In this document: one piece after another, positions 45,657 to 56,995 of the stretch
Numbering within the stretch: position 1 is the stretch's first letter
Layout of the letters: the number at the start of each line of letters is the position of its first letter
Assembly: GCF_003265705.1 (NCBI RefSeq)
Contig: NW_020312775.1
Span: 331,074 to 395,073, forward strand
DNA length: 64,000 nt
Reading direction: 5' to 3'
Source of the DNA: Callorhinus ursinus
Lineage: Eukaryota; Chordata; Mammalia; Carnivora; Otariidae
Made by a program: the position numbers and the translations under genes
The notes under the pieces: generated by a model
What the model was told of the DNA's origin: nothing
Database searches by the model: none
What the model saw: only the letters and a program-made list of their open reading frames with translations

Positions 45657-46104
45657 GGCCAGATGACTGAGGCAGAAAGCAATTAAGCAATTACAGACAT
45701 CTGCTTTAGACCCTGGAAACAGGGAGCCATTACTTTTCCTACTTGAACGTAAGCTCTCTTTTTTCTTTTTCAGCAGATATAGTTTGGCAAAGCCGAGTCC
45801 CTCTGAAAACAGTACTACGCAGCCAGATGCTATAGAAAGAGGCCTGAAAAATTAGGTTCATTTCATCGTATTACATGAGAATTTGCAAGAAGTAGACACA
45901 GACATTACATAATACTGTTCGGTTACGAGGGCCAGACTTTCACATTTTACTTCAGACACTCCTAAAATAATTGAAATTTTTACCATTACCATCAACATCT
46001 TTTTCATACTTTACCATATATTACTTTTTGTGATTTGGAATTAAAAATAAAATGTTTAAATGGCCAAGATATAAAATAAGAGGGAAAATAAGAAAAAAAA
46101 GGAT

Positions 46105-46306
46105 GGGGTGCCTGGGTGGCTCAGTCGTTAAGCATCTGCCTTCAGCTCAGGTCATGATCCCAGGGTCCTGGGATCGAGCCGTGCATCGGGCTGCCTGCTC
46201 AGTGGGAAGCCTGCTTCTCCCTCTCCCACTCCCCCTGCTTGTGTTCCCTCTCTCGCTGTCTTTCTCTCTCTGTCCAATAAATAAATAAAATCTTTAAAAA
46301 TAAATA
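46105..46306 (+). mobile_element. CAN-SINE
   Basis: Head ggggtgcctgggtggctcag, 'agggtcctgggatcgagcc' body, long (AAATA)n tail ending before 'aggattgcc'. Target duplication obscured by A-rich flanks. Confidence 0.94.
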
Positions 46307-46719
46307 AATAAATAAGGATTGCCATGATAAACTGGGTTTTACACCAGGCCTCTCTGACCTTTTTTCAAGTAAAATTTTAGTGCTCAACAAAATGTCATTT
46401 TCTACTCTTTCATGTTTTATGTTTTTCCATAAATACACTCACTATTAAGCTATCTGTATTTACAGTATTCTGAATAAGTGAATTATGAACTGGTTATTCT
46501 TATTACATAAAAATCTTACAGTAGAGATTCCTTTGAAAGAGAGTAAAACTCCTTATATTTAAATTACTATTCAAAGTTATTGTCCATTATTTTAATATTA
46601 AAAGGGCAGAGGCATAAAAACATAAAGGTTTATGGAGTGTCCATTGAAATCATACATCAGAGGATGTAAAAAGGATAAGACATCTTAATCAATCCAGTTT
46701 CCTTGTTTTTGGTTGAGGA

Positions 46720-46830
46720 AACAGAAGCTAGAAAGGGTTCAGTGACTTTTTTTAATGGATGAGAAAGGACTACATATCAGAAATAGAAATCAGCAATGAT
46801 TCTGAAACACAGACATGTATTTTCCACTCT
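46720..46830. repeat. Segmental-duplication block G, copy 4 (partial)
   Basis: 'ggttgaggaaacagaagcta' (antisense MIR), then 'gatgagaaaggactacatat' and 'cagaaatagaaatcagc', close to 'gaaaggactaggacctacat' and 'atcagaaaaagcat' at 36450. The later part of G is missing; old L1 sequence follows at once. Confidence 0.55.
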
Positions 46831-46839
46831 CCCTGTGAT

Positions 46840-47150
46840 AGACCTCCAACTTGCCTTCAATTTCCCACCACCACAAATATATCCTTATACATATTCCCTT
46901 ATTTAGCTATATACAAAATGACTCTGAGATATACATCCAGGAGCAGAATTGGTGGGTCATTGAGCATGTGTACCCTTGCTATGACTAAGCACTTCAATAT
47001 TGATCTCCAGAATGAAGGCACAGGTAAGTGCTCCTACCAGCAGTGGGACAGGTCCCCAAAACCCCCAGCAACACTTGGCATTATCCACCATTCTAATTTT
47101 TCCCTTGTCTATGAGATAAGGGATATTTCATTTTTGTTTAATTAGAAACT
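46840..47150 (-). mobile_element. Old L1 ORF2-end fragment
   Basis: 'acatccaggagcagaattgg', 'tgggtcattgagcatgtg', 'gtgctcctaccagcagtg', 'agcaacacttggcattatc'. The 128-codon plus-strand frame at 46759-47145 reads this backwards and is spurious. Confidence 0.75.
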
Positions 47151-47377
47151 ACTAATGAATTTGAGTGCTAAGTACTTAAAATACATACTGTGTAATTTGA
47201 TTAAACTTCTGGGTTTTTAAAAATTCCTTACCACTAAGCTGTATATTAGTTTTCTTACGAGTACCATGGTGGTTTTTTTTTTTTTTTTTTGCTTCATATT
47301 TTATGGTGTGAGAAGAGGATCAAAGTTACATTTTTTAATGAAAAATTTACCAACTGACCCAACACCACTTCCTGAAT

Positions 47378-47429
47378 AATACATGTTACCTACTGGTTAG
47401 AAAAATACATGTTACCTACTGGTTAGAAA
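47378..47429. repeat. 26-bp exact tandem duplication
   Basis: The unit aatacatgttacctactggt plus tagaaa occurs twice in a row (47378-47403, 47404-47429), the last base of copy 2 differing. Confidence 0.9.
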
Positions 47430-47619
47430 TGTCAAGTTTATCACATTTTAAAACCTTTTTGGGACTGAGCTTTTATTCTGTTCTATTAAATTGTATCTCA
47501 GATTTTTCTACCAGTCTTAATCCTGTTTTAATATTGTTGCTTCATAGAACATTTTAATAGCTAAAAAGTAACATTTCTCCCATTAGTTGCTCTCAAGGAA
47601 AGTCAAGCATGACAACAAC

Positions 47620-47850
47620 AACACAACAATAAATGTAGCTAATATTTATTAAGCATTTGCAATGTATCTACCACTTTACTTACATTATCACACTTAACTC
47701 TCAACTACAGTAGTGGTGTAGATACTGTTCTTAACCCCATTTGAAATGTGAGAAACTTGAGGCACAGAAGATTCAACTGGTTTGATGTGGAATATAGTGT
47801 CAAACCCAGGTCTTATCACAGCAAGCCCATACTCCTACCCACTGTTACAT
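47620..47850 (-). repeat. MIR, near full length
   Basis: 'aatatttattaagcatttgc', 'aatgtatctaccactttact', 'cttaaccccatttgaaatgt', 'gagaaacttgaggcacagaa', 'gtcaaacccaggtcttatca'. Confidence 0.8.
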
Positions 47851-48059
47851 TAAAATAAATTTTATGAAATGGTCAGTACTGGAGCATTTCTGACCAAAAT
47901 AATATCAGTTTCTTATTGCCCAACCTAATACACAGCATTTTGTTTTTTAAAAATGAGGCCATCCCAGAGGAAGAAACATGTCCATGGTACAATAATTGGT
48001 AAGGGGTCTGCTATCTGGATCCCTGATCTTCTATCTCTAGTCTTCTAACGAGCAGAGTC

Positions 48060-48245
48060 ATTATTGTCGTTTATTTCTTGGACTCAGTAGGAAACTAGTT
48101 CTCTAATGATCCACTAGAAGGTAATATAAGAGAAAGGAGAGCACACAAAATTAAAGAAAACAGCACAATGGTTATTTTTCCCTTCTCCCATATTTATCAG
48201 GCGATCCATCCTACAACTCAGAAATAACACTGAAGCTCACAGATT
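48060..48245. repeat. Segmental-duplication block A, copy 4
   Basis: 'tttatttcttggactcagta', 'ggaaactagttc', 'ccttctcccatatttatcag', 'gcgatccatcctacaactca' and 'aacactgaagctca' align in order with 31880-32050 and 100-255. An antisense MIR follows at 48375-48480. Confidence 0.6.
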
Positions 48246-48374
48246 ATTAAAAATGTATTTATATTTTCATCTGTTGCTGTCAACATCTTTAAATAGTCTC
48301 TATAATAAATTTATTATTTGATTTATATTAAAATCATATATTTAATGGGAAAGACAAGGCAGGGAGACAGGAGT

Positions 48375-48480
48375 AATATTTGTTCAAAGTTTACTGAGTT
48401 CTAGACAATACTAAAGGTGTTACAGTTTTTACCTTGCATTAGCTTTGTGAGTGTACAATGTATTATATCTACTAAAAATA
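48375..48480 (-). repeat. MIR fragment
   Basis: 'gttcaaagtttactgagttc', 'tagacaatactaaaggtgtt', 'accttgcattagctttgtga'. Confidence 0.5.
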
Positions 48481-48523
48481 TCACTTTTCACAAAATAAAT
48501 AAAAGAAAAACGCTTTCTTTTTT

Positions 48524-48712
48524 TTAAAAGATTTTATTTATTTATTTGAGAGAGAGAATGAGAGATAGAGAGCATGAGAGGGAAGAGGGTCAGAGGGAGA
48601 AGCAGACTCCCCACTAAGCAGGGAGCCCGATGCGGGACTCGATCCTGGGACTCCAGGATCATGACCTAAGCCGAAGGCAGTCACCTAACCAACTGAGCCA
48701 CCCAGGCGCCCC
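48524..48712 (-). mobile_element. CAN-SINE (first of a pair)
   Basis: Antisense, full length. Duplication aaaacgctttctttttt at 48507-48523 and 48713-48729. Confidence 0.95.
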
Positions 48713-48729
48713 AAAACGCTTTCTTTTTT

Positions 48730-48941
48730 AAAGATTTTATTTATTTATCTTAGAAAGAGAGGGAGAGAGAGAGAACATGAGAGAATGAGCAGGGGGAGGT
48801 GCAGAAAGAGAGGGTGAGAGAGAATCTGAAGCAGACCCCACGCTGAGCCGGGAGCCCAACACAGGGCTCGATCCCATGACCCTGAGATCATGACCTGAGC
48901 TGAAACCAAGAGTCAAACCAAATGAGCCACCCAGGCGCCCC
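48730..48941 (-). mobile_element. CAN-SINE (second of a pair, older form)
   Basis: Directly abuts the target duplication of the previous SINE. Its body is a different subfamily ('gagatcatgacctgagctga', 'aaccaagagtcaaacca'). The right flank cactttctttta resembles the left cgctttctttttt, so both SINEs used the same A/T-rich site in succession. Confidence 0.93.
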
Positions 48942-49324
48942 CACTTTCTTTTATTTATAAAAAGCATTTTATTAAATAGCTTGTACAGAATTGTCCCAAT
49001 TCTTTTTTCAATCACACAATTTTTAAAAAGAGATATTCTTTAAGTTTTATTTTCTAACTGGTGACTAACAAATATAAACTTATTTCTTTCTCTCTTTTAT
49101 TCATTTAACAAATACTTACTGTACACATGTAAGTGCAAGGCACTGCCAGACCAAATCATATCTCCATCACAGGCCTTTTTTTCAGAGTTCCAAGCCTTAT
49201 TATCCAACTACAGCATAATATGTATTTACATGTATTTACATGTATGACCAGGCATGGACAGTTTATCAAGCTAATTCAAATTATACAATCCTTGAACTCT
49301 GAAAGCTTAGATAGAAGTCTATAT

Positions 49325-49500
49325 GTTATTAACATGGGAAGAGCATAGGGTTTAAATAGGCAAACATGGGTTCAAATCCTGTTTTTTCACTCATTTAAGG
49401 TGTGTAAACTTGGAAAGTTTACTTAGCATCTCCAAGAGCTAACTTCCTGATCTGTACAAGGGAATTGTTATCCAGGTTTCAAAGGAAACCATATGGAATG
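49325..49500 (+). repeat. MIR
   Basis: 'taacatgggaagagcatagg', 'aacatgggttcaaatcctgt', 'aaacttggaaagtttactta', 'cttcctgatctgtacaaggg'. Confidence 0.75.
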
Positions 49501-49689
49501 TAGTGCACCTAACCAATCTGTCTGAAAATTTAACACATTAATTTTTCCCACTCGTCTCTTCTCTTTTTAGCAGATATAACTCTGCCCTGAACTCAATAGC
49601 ATAACTATATCATAGAGAACATTCAGAAATGTGACAATGAAAAGAAAATTAAACATAGGTTTATATCATGAATGTGATCCAACATCATT

Positions 49690-50140
49690 TCTGTATAATG
49701 GAACACATTGGCTGATAAAGTTTAATCACTGTGCATTTCCTAACCCATTTGGACCTTTTAGATTGACATGATGAATACATATGGCTTGGGAGGTTCTAGT
49801 ATTCCTTGAGCCTCAGAATGTTAAGATATAGTAGAAACATCGTGCATAATGATGAATCTGCAGGAAGGAGACAAGAACAAAGGTCAGGAATGCTGTCTGG
49901 GTCCCAGTTCCTAAGTGATACCTGAAGAAAGGACAAAGCACTCCCAAGCATTCAGAAATGCTGTGGAGATCAGTGAGATACCCATTTTTGCAAGCAATCT
50001 GAGTTCTCAGAAGGGAAGGAAGAAGCTCTTTTATGTGCAAGGAATCAATTTGATAAGGATTATATGTAAGAAAATTAGGCCTGTAGAGGATAGTCACCCG
50101 TTATATGTCTTCTGCTAATTATTTTTCTTCTATAATTATC
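49690..50140. other. Intergenic, nothing recognised
   Basis: Frames of 94 codons (49813-50097, -) and 67 codons (49915-50118, +) overlap each other without support. Confidence 0.5.
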
Positions 50141-50142
50141 TT

Positions 50143-50250
50143 TTAAAGGTCTTATTTATTTAAGTGATCTCTATGCCAATGTGAGGTTCAAACCCATGAC
50201 CCCGAGATCAAGAGTCACACGGTCTACTGACTGAGTCAGCCAAGGGCCCC
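50143..50250 (-). mobile_element. Short CAN-SINE variant
   Basis: Lacks the TC-rich body: 'ttttaaaggtcttatttatt', 'aagtgatctctatgccaatg', 'tgaggttcaaacccatgacc', 'ccgagatcaagagtcac', 'actgagtcagccaagggccc'. The reduced form looks older and more diverged than the other SINEs. Confidence 0.88.
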
Positions 50251-50458
50251 TAATTTTATTTAAATGCCCAAGGTACCTGGTAGAATTCAGAGGCCACCCC
50301 AAAACACATGAAGACTGCCCCTTAGGGAACAAGCTAAGGGAACTCTCACTATGATTACTTCTTTACATGGTCAGTTCATTTAATTATTCCAGCAAGCCTC
50401 TGAGATAGAGATTGTTCTGAAAGAGGGATTGTTCTGAGACTGCAGTGTTCTATAAATA

Positions 50459-50471
50459 CACACACACACAC
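50459..50471. repeat. Short (CA)n
   Basis: Six CA units. Confidence 0.8.
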
Positions 50472-51114
50472 GTGTTGTTTGTATCTCTGCTCCTGCCTAC
50501 AGTTTTCTTCATGCCTTTCTGCAGTTTCATCGCTACCCTCTTGTTGGGGATTCTCTTTTATCTCTAAATGTGGCTTTTATCGAATAATTTAAGCTCACTT
50601 TTATGTGATTATAATAAAAATCATACCTGAACTGGGTTCCCTGACAGTTTTGACTATGCTGACCCTGACACCAACACCTTTGCTAACAGGAGAATGGATG
50701 TACTAAATGTTAATGAACATGGAACAACTGTACATCCCATTCTAGAGATGCAATCATGACAAAAAGGTGTCCAAGCAGCTAATAATCAGAATCCTTTCTA
50801 TTAAAATATGGTATGTTTTTTTCTTATTCTAAGGCATTTTTCCTTCTCTTCTCACTCACTTCTGCTTTGTAACAAATTGAATTGTAACAGTAGCGTGTAC
50901 AGTCTTTTTCATTGGATTTGATAGTAAGGGTCTGTTGGTGATTATGGAATACTGCAGCACCCCCTGGATGTTGATCAAATGCTTCCTTCCAAAATGAAAG
51001 CAGTCCAGAATATGAAATAATCAGAGAGGAAAAGGCCATTTCATTCCTTTCTTTATGATTCAAAACCATGGAACCATTCTTACCACACTTCAAAAAAAAA
51101 AAAAATACAGTCAC

Positions 51115-51340
51115 AAGGCATCATATGCAGGCATTAGGCTCTAAAATTCACTATGTAGTAGCATCTGTAAGCAACTCCCTATCTTTTAGAATTTTGAAAT
51201 ATATTTCATTCAGATGAAGCTTGTGTCTCTTTTCTGAGAGGTCTCCATGTAGGAGAAACCCTTTCATGAGGTGGTTCAGGGAGTCACAGTTCAGCAGATC
51301 TTGAGAGCTTTCACAAATATATACATGGTCTTTCCCTTAT
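51115..51340. repeat. Segmental-duplication block H, copy 1
   Basis: Aligns with 56745-56995: 'aggcatcatatgcaggcatt' versus 'gacatcatttgcagacatta', 'gtctcttttctgagaggtct' versus 'gtctccccttctgagaggcc', 'ccctttcatgaggtggttca' versus 'ccctttcatggagtgagcca', 'agagctttcacaa' versus 'agagccttcacaa'. It could also be two copies of an unnamed interspersed repeat. Confidence 0.65.
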
Positions 51341-51359
51341 TCAACCAATCCAAATGTAG

Positions 51360-51660
51360 GCAATGTTTGGTTATCTCCTGATCCATAACAAATCACCCCA
51401 AACATAGAAACTTAAAACATCAACAGTTTATTATTATTGTTTGTAATGATTATATGGTTTGGCTAGGTGGTTCTTTTGTTTTAGATGGCCTCAACTGGAG
51501 TGCTGGGATGGTCAAAAGATCAAAAACAGCCTCAGTTGTACATACTAAAGGTTGATGCATGCTACTGACTGGAAGCTCAGTTGGAGCTTGCAGCAAGGAG
51601 ACTTTCAGATTTATATAATTAGGAGAGTGGTTTATACGATTAGCAGTTGTGCACTGTTTC
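51360..51660. repeat. Probable ancient interspersed repeat, unassigned
   Basis: 'ccataacaaatcaccccaaa', 'catagaaacttaaaacatca', 'acagtttattattattg', 'ggtttggctaggtggttctt' and 'gatggcctcaactgga' occur in a common mammalian repeat, whose class I cannot name with confidence. Confidence 0.45.
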
Positions 51661-51669
51661 TGGTCCAAA

Positions 51670-52296
51670 TTTATTTATGTTGAACTTTGTACATAAGCAA
51701 AATGTTAACACATTCTATATGACAAAAATCATCATGAATACATTTAAAAGCCATAAAAAATCTTGAAATAAAATATTTATAAAATGTATTATAAAAGTGG
51801 TCAATATTCTTAATATATAAAAAACACGTACACACCAACAGAAAAATTGGGTAAGGATATCAACAATTTGTGTGTGTGCATATATACATAGGTGCTAGTA
51901 TAATAAATGCAAAGAAATTATTAAAGGATTTTTAGATCAAAGGATATCTTTGGAAGAAAGGAAATATAGACAGATTCACCTTATGCATGTTTGTATTATT
52001 TAAATTTTTTACAACTTTGTATTTCTTTCACATGTCTTAAAGAGTTCTGAAAATGACTGGGGATTCTAGGAATGTTTCCTTTACTGAAAGAACTTCCAGA
52101 CAGGTCTTCATATAGGGTTAGAGCAATGGTCCTTCCCTCACCCCTTCTTTCCCTCTTTTGTCTGAGATATTTGTTTCATTTCTGACACTGATCAAGAGCT
52201 GAAATTCTGCTATGTTTTATAAAATTCCTCTAATAAATAAATATAATTTTTACAAGGAGGGAAAAGTATGGCAAGCATGAAATTTCAAGACATAGT
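51670..52296. other. Intergenic, AT-rich
   Basis: Nothing recognised beyond TATATA and TGTGTG words near 51870. Confidence 0.5.
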
Positions 52297-52312
52297 AAAG
52301 CACACAAGTATA

Positions 52313-52508
52313 GGGATGCCTGGGTGGCTCAGTCGTTGGGCGTCTGCCTTCAGCTCGGGTCATGATCCCAGGATCCTGGGATCGAGCCCCGCATCAGGCT
52401 CCTGCTTGGCAGGAAGGCTTCTTCTCCCTCTCCCACTCCCCCTGTTTGTATTCCCTCTCTCGCTGTGTCTCTCTCTGTCAAATAAAGAAATAAAATCTTG
52501 GGGAAAAA
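52313..52508 (+). mobile_element. CAN-SINE
   Basis: Head gggatgcctgggtggctcag. Exact duplication aaagcacacaagtata at 52297-52312 and 52509-52524. Confidence 0.95.
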
Positions 52509-52529
52509 AAAGCACACAAGTATATAAGA

Positions 52530-53780
52530 AGTGTTACTTTGTATACTTTTCTACATTGTAACTGAATCTAATCTCTATTTTAAGCCCCAATTCTGTTGTA
52601 AGAAGTATACTGTCTCCAGGTCAGCGTAAATTCAGTTCTTTTCATTTTTCTTTATTAATGTATGATAAATCCAATTAACTTATGTCTCTACTTCTCATCA
52701 TATGACATCTAAATTTTCAGAGCTTATGTAGTTTCTTGATCTTTACTGTCCTTGATGACATCCCTAAGATATTTGAATTCCCATCTAAATCTATATGGTT
52801 CATGTTGCCATGCTGCAACCTCTCATCTTGACTCTGAGACTGGCTCAGGACCACAAGCACTCTTGCTCAGCTAGCTTTTGTGCCTCACTGGGAAAACAGA
52901 AAGACTGGACTGTGTAGCACACCTCTGAGGGATGTGGTAAACTCAGGGGATCTACCTTGGGCCTTCTCTGATCCTCATATGAAAGGAAGCCATTCCTATT
53001 ATACTGTACCCACATTATCATGACACCTAGAATTCCTGTGAAGCTATAGTTTCTCAGGTGTCCAAACAGGGAGAAGGAAATATCACAAGGTAAAAGATAT
53101 ATGTGAGGGGACAGGAAATATATCAGACTATATTTCATCTTGCCACATTTACTTCCCCTAGGAAATCTTTTTCCCTCACAAAGAAAATATCTTTCTCTAG
53201 TTATCACCCCTCAAAGAAGGTAAGAATAAAGTTGCTGTACAAAATTTGTCTACAGTAGTAATTCGCATATGCAAACCAACAAATAAGTGTTATCATCCTC
53301 AGGGTCCCTTTTTGTCAGGCGGATAAGGATGGATACTGGATATACCACCCCCCACCCTTATTTAAGAGTGGTTACTTGTTCTTCCATTCCTAACTGCTGC
53401 CAGACAAATTATTCTTACTTGCCCACACCCATTCATGATTCAGGGATGTAGTATAAGTCCCCCACCTATAGAACTTAAATTCCAGCCTCAATTGATTTAC
53501 TTCACACTGAATTGATTGAGAAAACCTTAAGATGACTGAGTTTACCTTCAGCTGGCAAGATTGGGTTTTTTGTAATAAGTAGCGTGGGGTTCAAAATGCA
53601 TACTAAGATTAGTTATATAAAAACAGAGATTTCTTTCTCAGCCGAGTTTTATATCCTAGAAATTTGTACCCACTAAAAATCAATAAAAGTTATTTCTAAA
53701 GAGATGATGAAACAGTTTGTATAGTACCATCTCAAATACTTTGAAAAATAGATATGCATAGAAAAAAATTAGATGGACAC
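52530..53780. other. Intergenic, no gene recognised
   Basis: A 120-codon minus-strand frame (52845-53207) is the longest; no domain or paralogue seen, and no splice context. The end (53640-53780) matches 34200-34320 ('gatgatgaaacagt', 'aatactttgaaaaa'), so it belongs to a duplicated unit. Confidence 0.45.
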
Positions 53781-53784
53781 ACAT

Positions 53785-53960
53785 TTGATTTTACTCGCTG
53801 GTGACTCTCAAAATCTATAATGCAGCCAATAATTCAATAACTCAAGAAATATCTATTGGGTATTATTATGTGTCAGGTGTGGGAAATCCAATTCCATAAC
53901 TTCATCCCATAACTTATTTCTCCTAAATTCCAAACTCATATAGCAAACTCCCTACTACAC
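53785..53960. repeat. Segmental-duplication block F, copy 3
   Basis: 'ttttactcgctggtgactct', 'caaaatctataatgcag', 'attcaataactcaagaaata' and 'ttccaaactcata' align with copies 1 and 2. Confidence 0.55.
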
Positions 53961-54079
53961 ATGAAGAAGAAGAAGAAAACTATTGCTAATCAACTGAATG
54001 TCTATGACCCCACTAGGACTGTGCCAAACAAGTTTAGATCAACTTTGGTCCTGCATCCTAAAAGTTCACCATAAAGGGA

Positions 54080-54340
54080 AGGCATATAGCAGTGTGGAAA
54101 GAACTTAGGCCTTTAAGTCAGACACAGCTAGGTTAAAACACCTCCTCTGCTTTTTATTGAATGTGTAAACTTGGAAAATGTAATTAACTTCTCTGGGCTT
54201 CACAGCACATACTTAGTGACAAGGTGAATAATTAAAGAGATACTGGTGTCTACTGTACCACATTTTTGAGAGAAAAAGTAGATAAAATGCCTAACAGAGT
54301 TTCTGGCCCATATTAGGCACTCAGCAGAAGTTTACATCCC
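54080..54340 (+). repeat. MIR, near full length
   Basis: 'atagcagtgtggaaagaact', 'ttaggcctttaagtcagaca', 'tgtgtaaacttggaaaatgt', 'aattaacttctctgggctt', 'aaatgcctaacagagtttct', 'cccatattaggcactcagca'. Confidence 0.85.
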
Positions 54341-54734
54341 ATCCCCTCCATTCTATAGCAGAGATGGCATTGCCATAAATGTAATTGAACAACTTATGTG
54401 TGTAAAAGCATTTGGAATGGCTATAATAGAAAAGCCACAGACATTTACGTTATGTAGGAAACAGCACATTATTTATTATACTTGACGAAACCACACGAAA
54501 TTGCTGATGTTCAGTCATTTTTGACCTACAAAAACAACGATTTCATATCTTTCAATCTAATAGAATGATTTGTGTGTTGAGTTCAAGGAGGGGAACAATA
54601 TTCATTCTTTTTCCTTTGAATTTCCCCCCTATCCTCTTTCTATATCTAAAGATAAACATTGGGAAAGTCCATAATATGGATGTTGCTGCTATCCTTTTAG
54701 CCCCAGAAGGACTATGGGAGCACAAGGCTACAGT

Positions 54735-54960
54735 GATAAATCTGCTAGGCAGGATGCTAGAAAGAGGGTCAGAAGAGCTGCCTGGATTCTGGGACTGGAA
54801 GTAATCTGATGATAGGACCTTCAGTGAGTCACTTCTCCACTTTAAGCCCAAACTGATCACCAAGATGAAATTGGGAAGCCTACCTAACCATCCTGGAGTG
54901 CTGTGGAAATCCATAAGACCCAAGCCAAGCAAACACTCTGGGTTTTCAGCTGGGAAGATC
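54735..54960 (+). repeat. MIR
   Basis: 'gatgctagaaagagggtcag', 'tggattctgggactggaagt', 'ccttcagtgagtcacttctc'. The 126-codon minus-strand frame at 54552-54932 overlaps it and is spurious. Confidence 0.6.
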
Positions 54961-55124
54961 TGTTAAGGCCCAGGAATTTTTTTAACAGAAATTAATTTGC
55001 GTGAGTAACAGAACACTACATATTAGGCACTCAAATGGAAATTATTTATGAAATGTCAACAAACATTTATAAAGCACAAATGAGACTCAGATGGACATGG
55101 ATCCTGCTCTCTACAGAACTAAGA

Positions 55125-55330
55125 AAACTCATGTGAACTGTACCTGCTAGTGTGCTATAAGATTTCCATGTGCCATCTTCTTTAATACTTAAAGTAAGCC
55201 TATGAGGAAACATTTATTTCAATTCTTCAGATGAGCATTCTTACATTTCATTAATTGAATCTTATAGTATATAAGTGGCAGAGCCTAGAATTCACATCTG
55301 GCCTTTCTATTTCCCCAGTCTGTGCTCTTT
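55125..55330 (-). repeat. MIR
   Basis: 'cctgctagtgtgctataaga', 'ctttaatacttaaagtaagc', 'ctatgaggaaacatttattt', 'atataagtggcagagcctag', 'aattcacatctggcctttct'. Confidence 0.75.
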
Positions 55331-55339
55331 CCTCTCCAA

Positions 55340-56740
55340 GACATTGGCATGGGGCTAATTGAAGTTCCTGGAGTGTTCAGCCCTAGCCTTAAACCCTATG
55401 AGAAACATGACATGTCTATTATCAACACCACCAAGAAATAAAAAACACTGAGTGAGTACTTGTGGGTGCATGACACAGCATGTAGGGGGAACAATGTGAG
55501 CAAAGACATGGAATTCAAGAGAACATCTGGCCTGTTTGAGAACTGGAACTGGGCTGCTGGGCTGGACACTGCAGAAAGGAGTTCTTTGGACTAAGATGGT
55601 CCTATCAGTCAAAAACACAGTTATATATCTCAGGCAACAGTTTAGCACAACTGCAAAGCCAAATGAGTTGTAAAAATTATTTGAGCCTTAATGTTCTTCA
55701 TTATCCATTCCACACTCATAAATTAGTTCAAATTCTAAAAACAAATTTTAGCAGAAATAGAGCTAAGCATGGGTCAGATACTTCACTGGGACTTCATAAA
55801 TCTACCTAGAACAGATGGGCAAAATTTGCAAGAAATAACTTTCTCTTTACTCCTATCCTCCAACTCAAATTGCAGGTTGAATTTTCTCATCAGAATTGTG
55901 GAACATGTCCTCCTTGTCCCTCTTCAAATGCCCCTAGGTTAATAATGGTCTGGGTGATGAAAACCCCACCAGTGGTAAGGTATGAAGAGTGGCTGTCCAG
56001 AACAAGTTTTGCTGTTTATTTCTATGTTTGTGTGAATGTGTGTACGTGTGTGTGTGTATTTCTACACAGAGCAGTGTTGTATCATCCTCTTTGTTGTTGC
56101 TATTCTTGCCAAGTTTCTCCTTTGTTTTGTAATTCAAAGCTTTATCAAAGTAGTTAAAGAAAAATTTAGATAGATACAGCAAATTGTATTTGGCCTGACT
56201 TCCTTGGCAGTTCTGTATAATATGTCCTTGATGTCAATCTTGCTGAGTGAAGAGTGGACTCATAAAATGTTGATAGATATTATGGTGACAAGTGAAGACA
56301 TCTGTCAGATGGCACATAACATTTTAGAGATATAAATTCAGGAATAAAAGGGAGAGCTTTAAGGCCAAGATAATGGAGTTTCCAGGCAGCTAATATTTGA
56401 ATTCTGATGCTCTATTTAAGAGAAAAGGAGTGTTTATTTTTTGTTTTTCCTTATCCAGAGTATTCCCCATCATTCATTCATTCATTCATTTATTCTTTCT
56501 TATGCCGTTCCCAATGTTGGTACTATCTAGCATTCAGTTCTTTTCACTGGAGGTTCTGCTCACATTTTGCTGATGAATTTAAGTTGCTACAACAGCCCTT
56601 GTATATTGGTATCATTTTTCCTTAACAAATTCAAGGAAAGAATCCAATATTTAAAATGGTCACCGAGAGAAAGAATGCTTTTCATTTCCTCATTTCTTTT
56701 CCAAACTTACTCCTACAAACAAACAACTCCTCTGAACAAT
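55340..56740. other. Intergenic, with (TG)n and (CATT)n
   Basis: TG-rich run at about 56035-56060 and a CATT run at about 56470-56490. No gene recognised; frames of 95-97 codons (55355-55648 minus, 55870-56157 plus) are unsupported. Confidence 0.5.
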
Positions 56741-56744
56741 CCTG

Positions 56745-56995
56745 GCAGTCAGAGACATCATTTGCAGACATTAAGCTCCAGACCCACCACCTGTCCCTGC
56801 TGTGACTCATAATATAAACATAGACCCTCTGTGTAGCCTGTTTCCTAGAACTTTAAAATAAAACTCACAGCTGGTGTCTCCCCTTCTGAGAGGCCCCCGT
56901 GTATGAGAGGCCCTTTCATGGAGTGAGCCAGAAACCTCAAAGTCCAGCAAAGCCTTGCATAAATTTTCAATCTTAAGAGCCTTCACAAGCTTATG
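56745..56995. repeat. Segmental-duplication block H, copy 2
   Basis: Partner of 51115-51340 at an offset of about 5.6 kb. It has about 60 bp of extra sequence near 56790-56850. Confidence 0.65.

Larger units (their letters stand above)
47250..47850. repeat. Segmental-duplication block M, copy 2 (old L1 plus MIR)
   Basis: Partner of 31310-31870: 'gcttcatattttatggtgtg' versus 'ccttcacattatatcatttg', 'gaaaaatttaccaactgacc' versus 'agaaatttaccaatgatcca', 'ctgttctattaaattgtatc' versus 'ctgtctcattaacgtatatg', then an antisense MIR. A poly-T run (about 47272-47291) and a 26-bp tandem duplication were added to this copy only. Confidence 0.7.

Noticed and set aside
46759..47145. 128-codon plus-strand frame
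   Set aside because: Reads an antisense old L1 backwards; no protein family.
50930..50990. Another CTCF site (gcagcaccccctggatg, reverse strand)
   Set aside because: Only about 11/14 to the core on the reverse strand and no paralogous support.
52845..53207. 120-codon minus-strand frame
   Set aside because: No recognisable domain or paralogue; left only as a note in the intergenic entry.
54190..54220. U6 snRNA-like start 'cagcacatactta'
   Set aside because: The surrounding sequence is a MIR and the rest of U6 is absent.
54552..54932. 126-codon minus-strand frame
   Set aside because: Overlaps a sense MIR; not preserved at the equivalent place near 35100.
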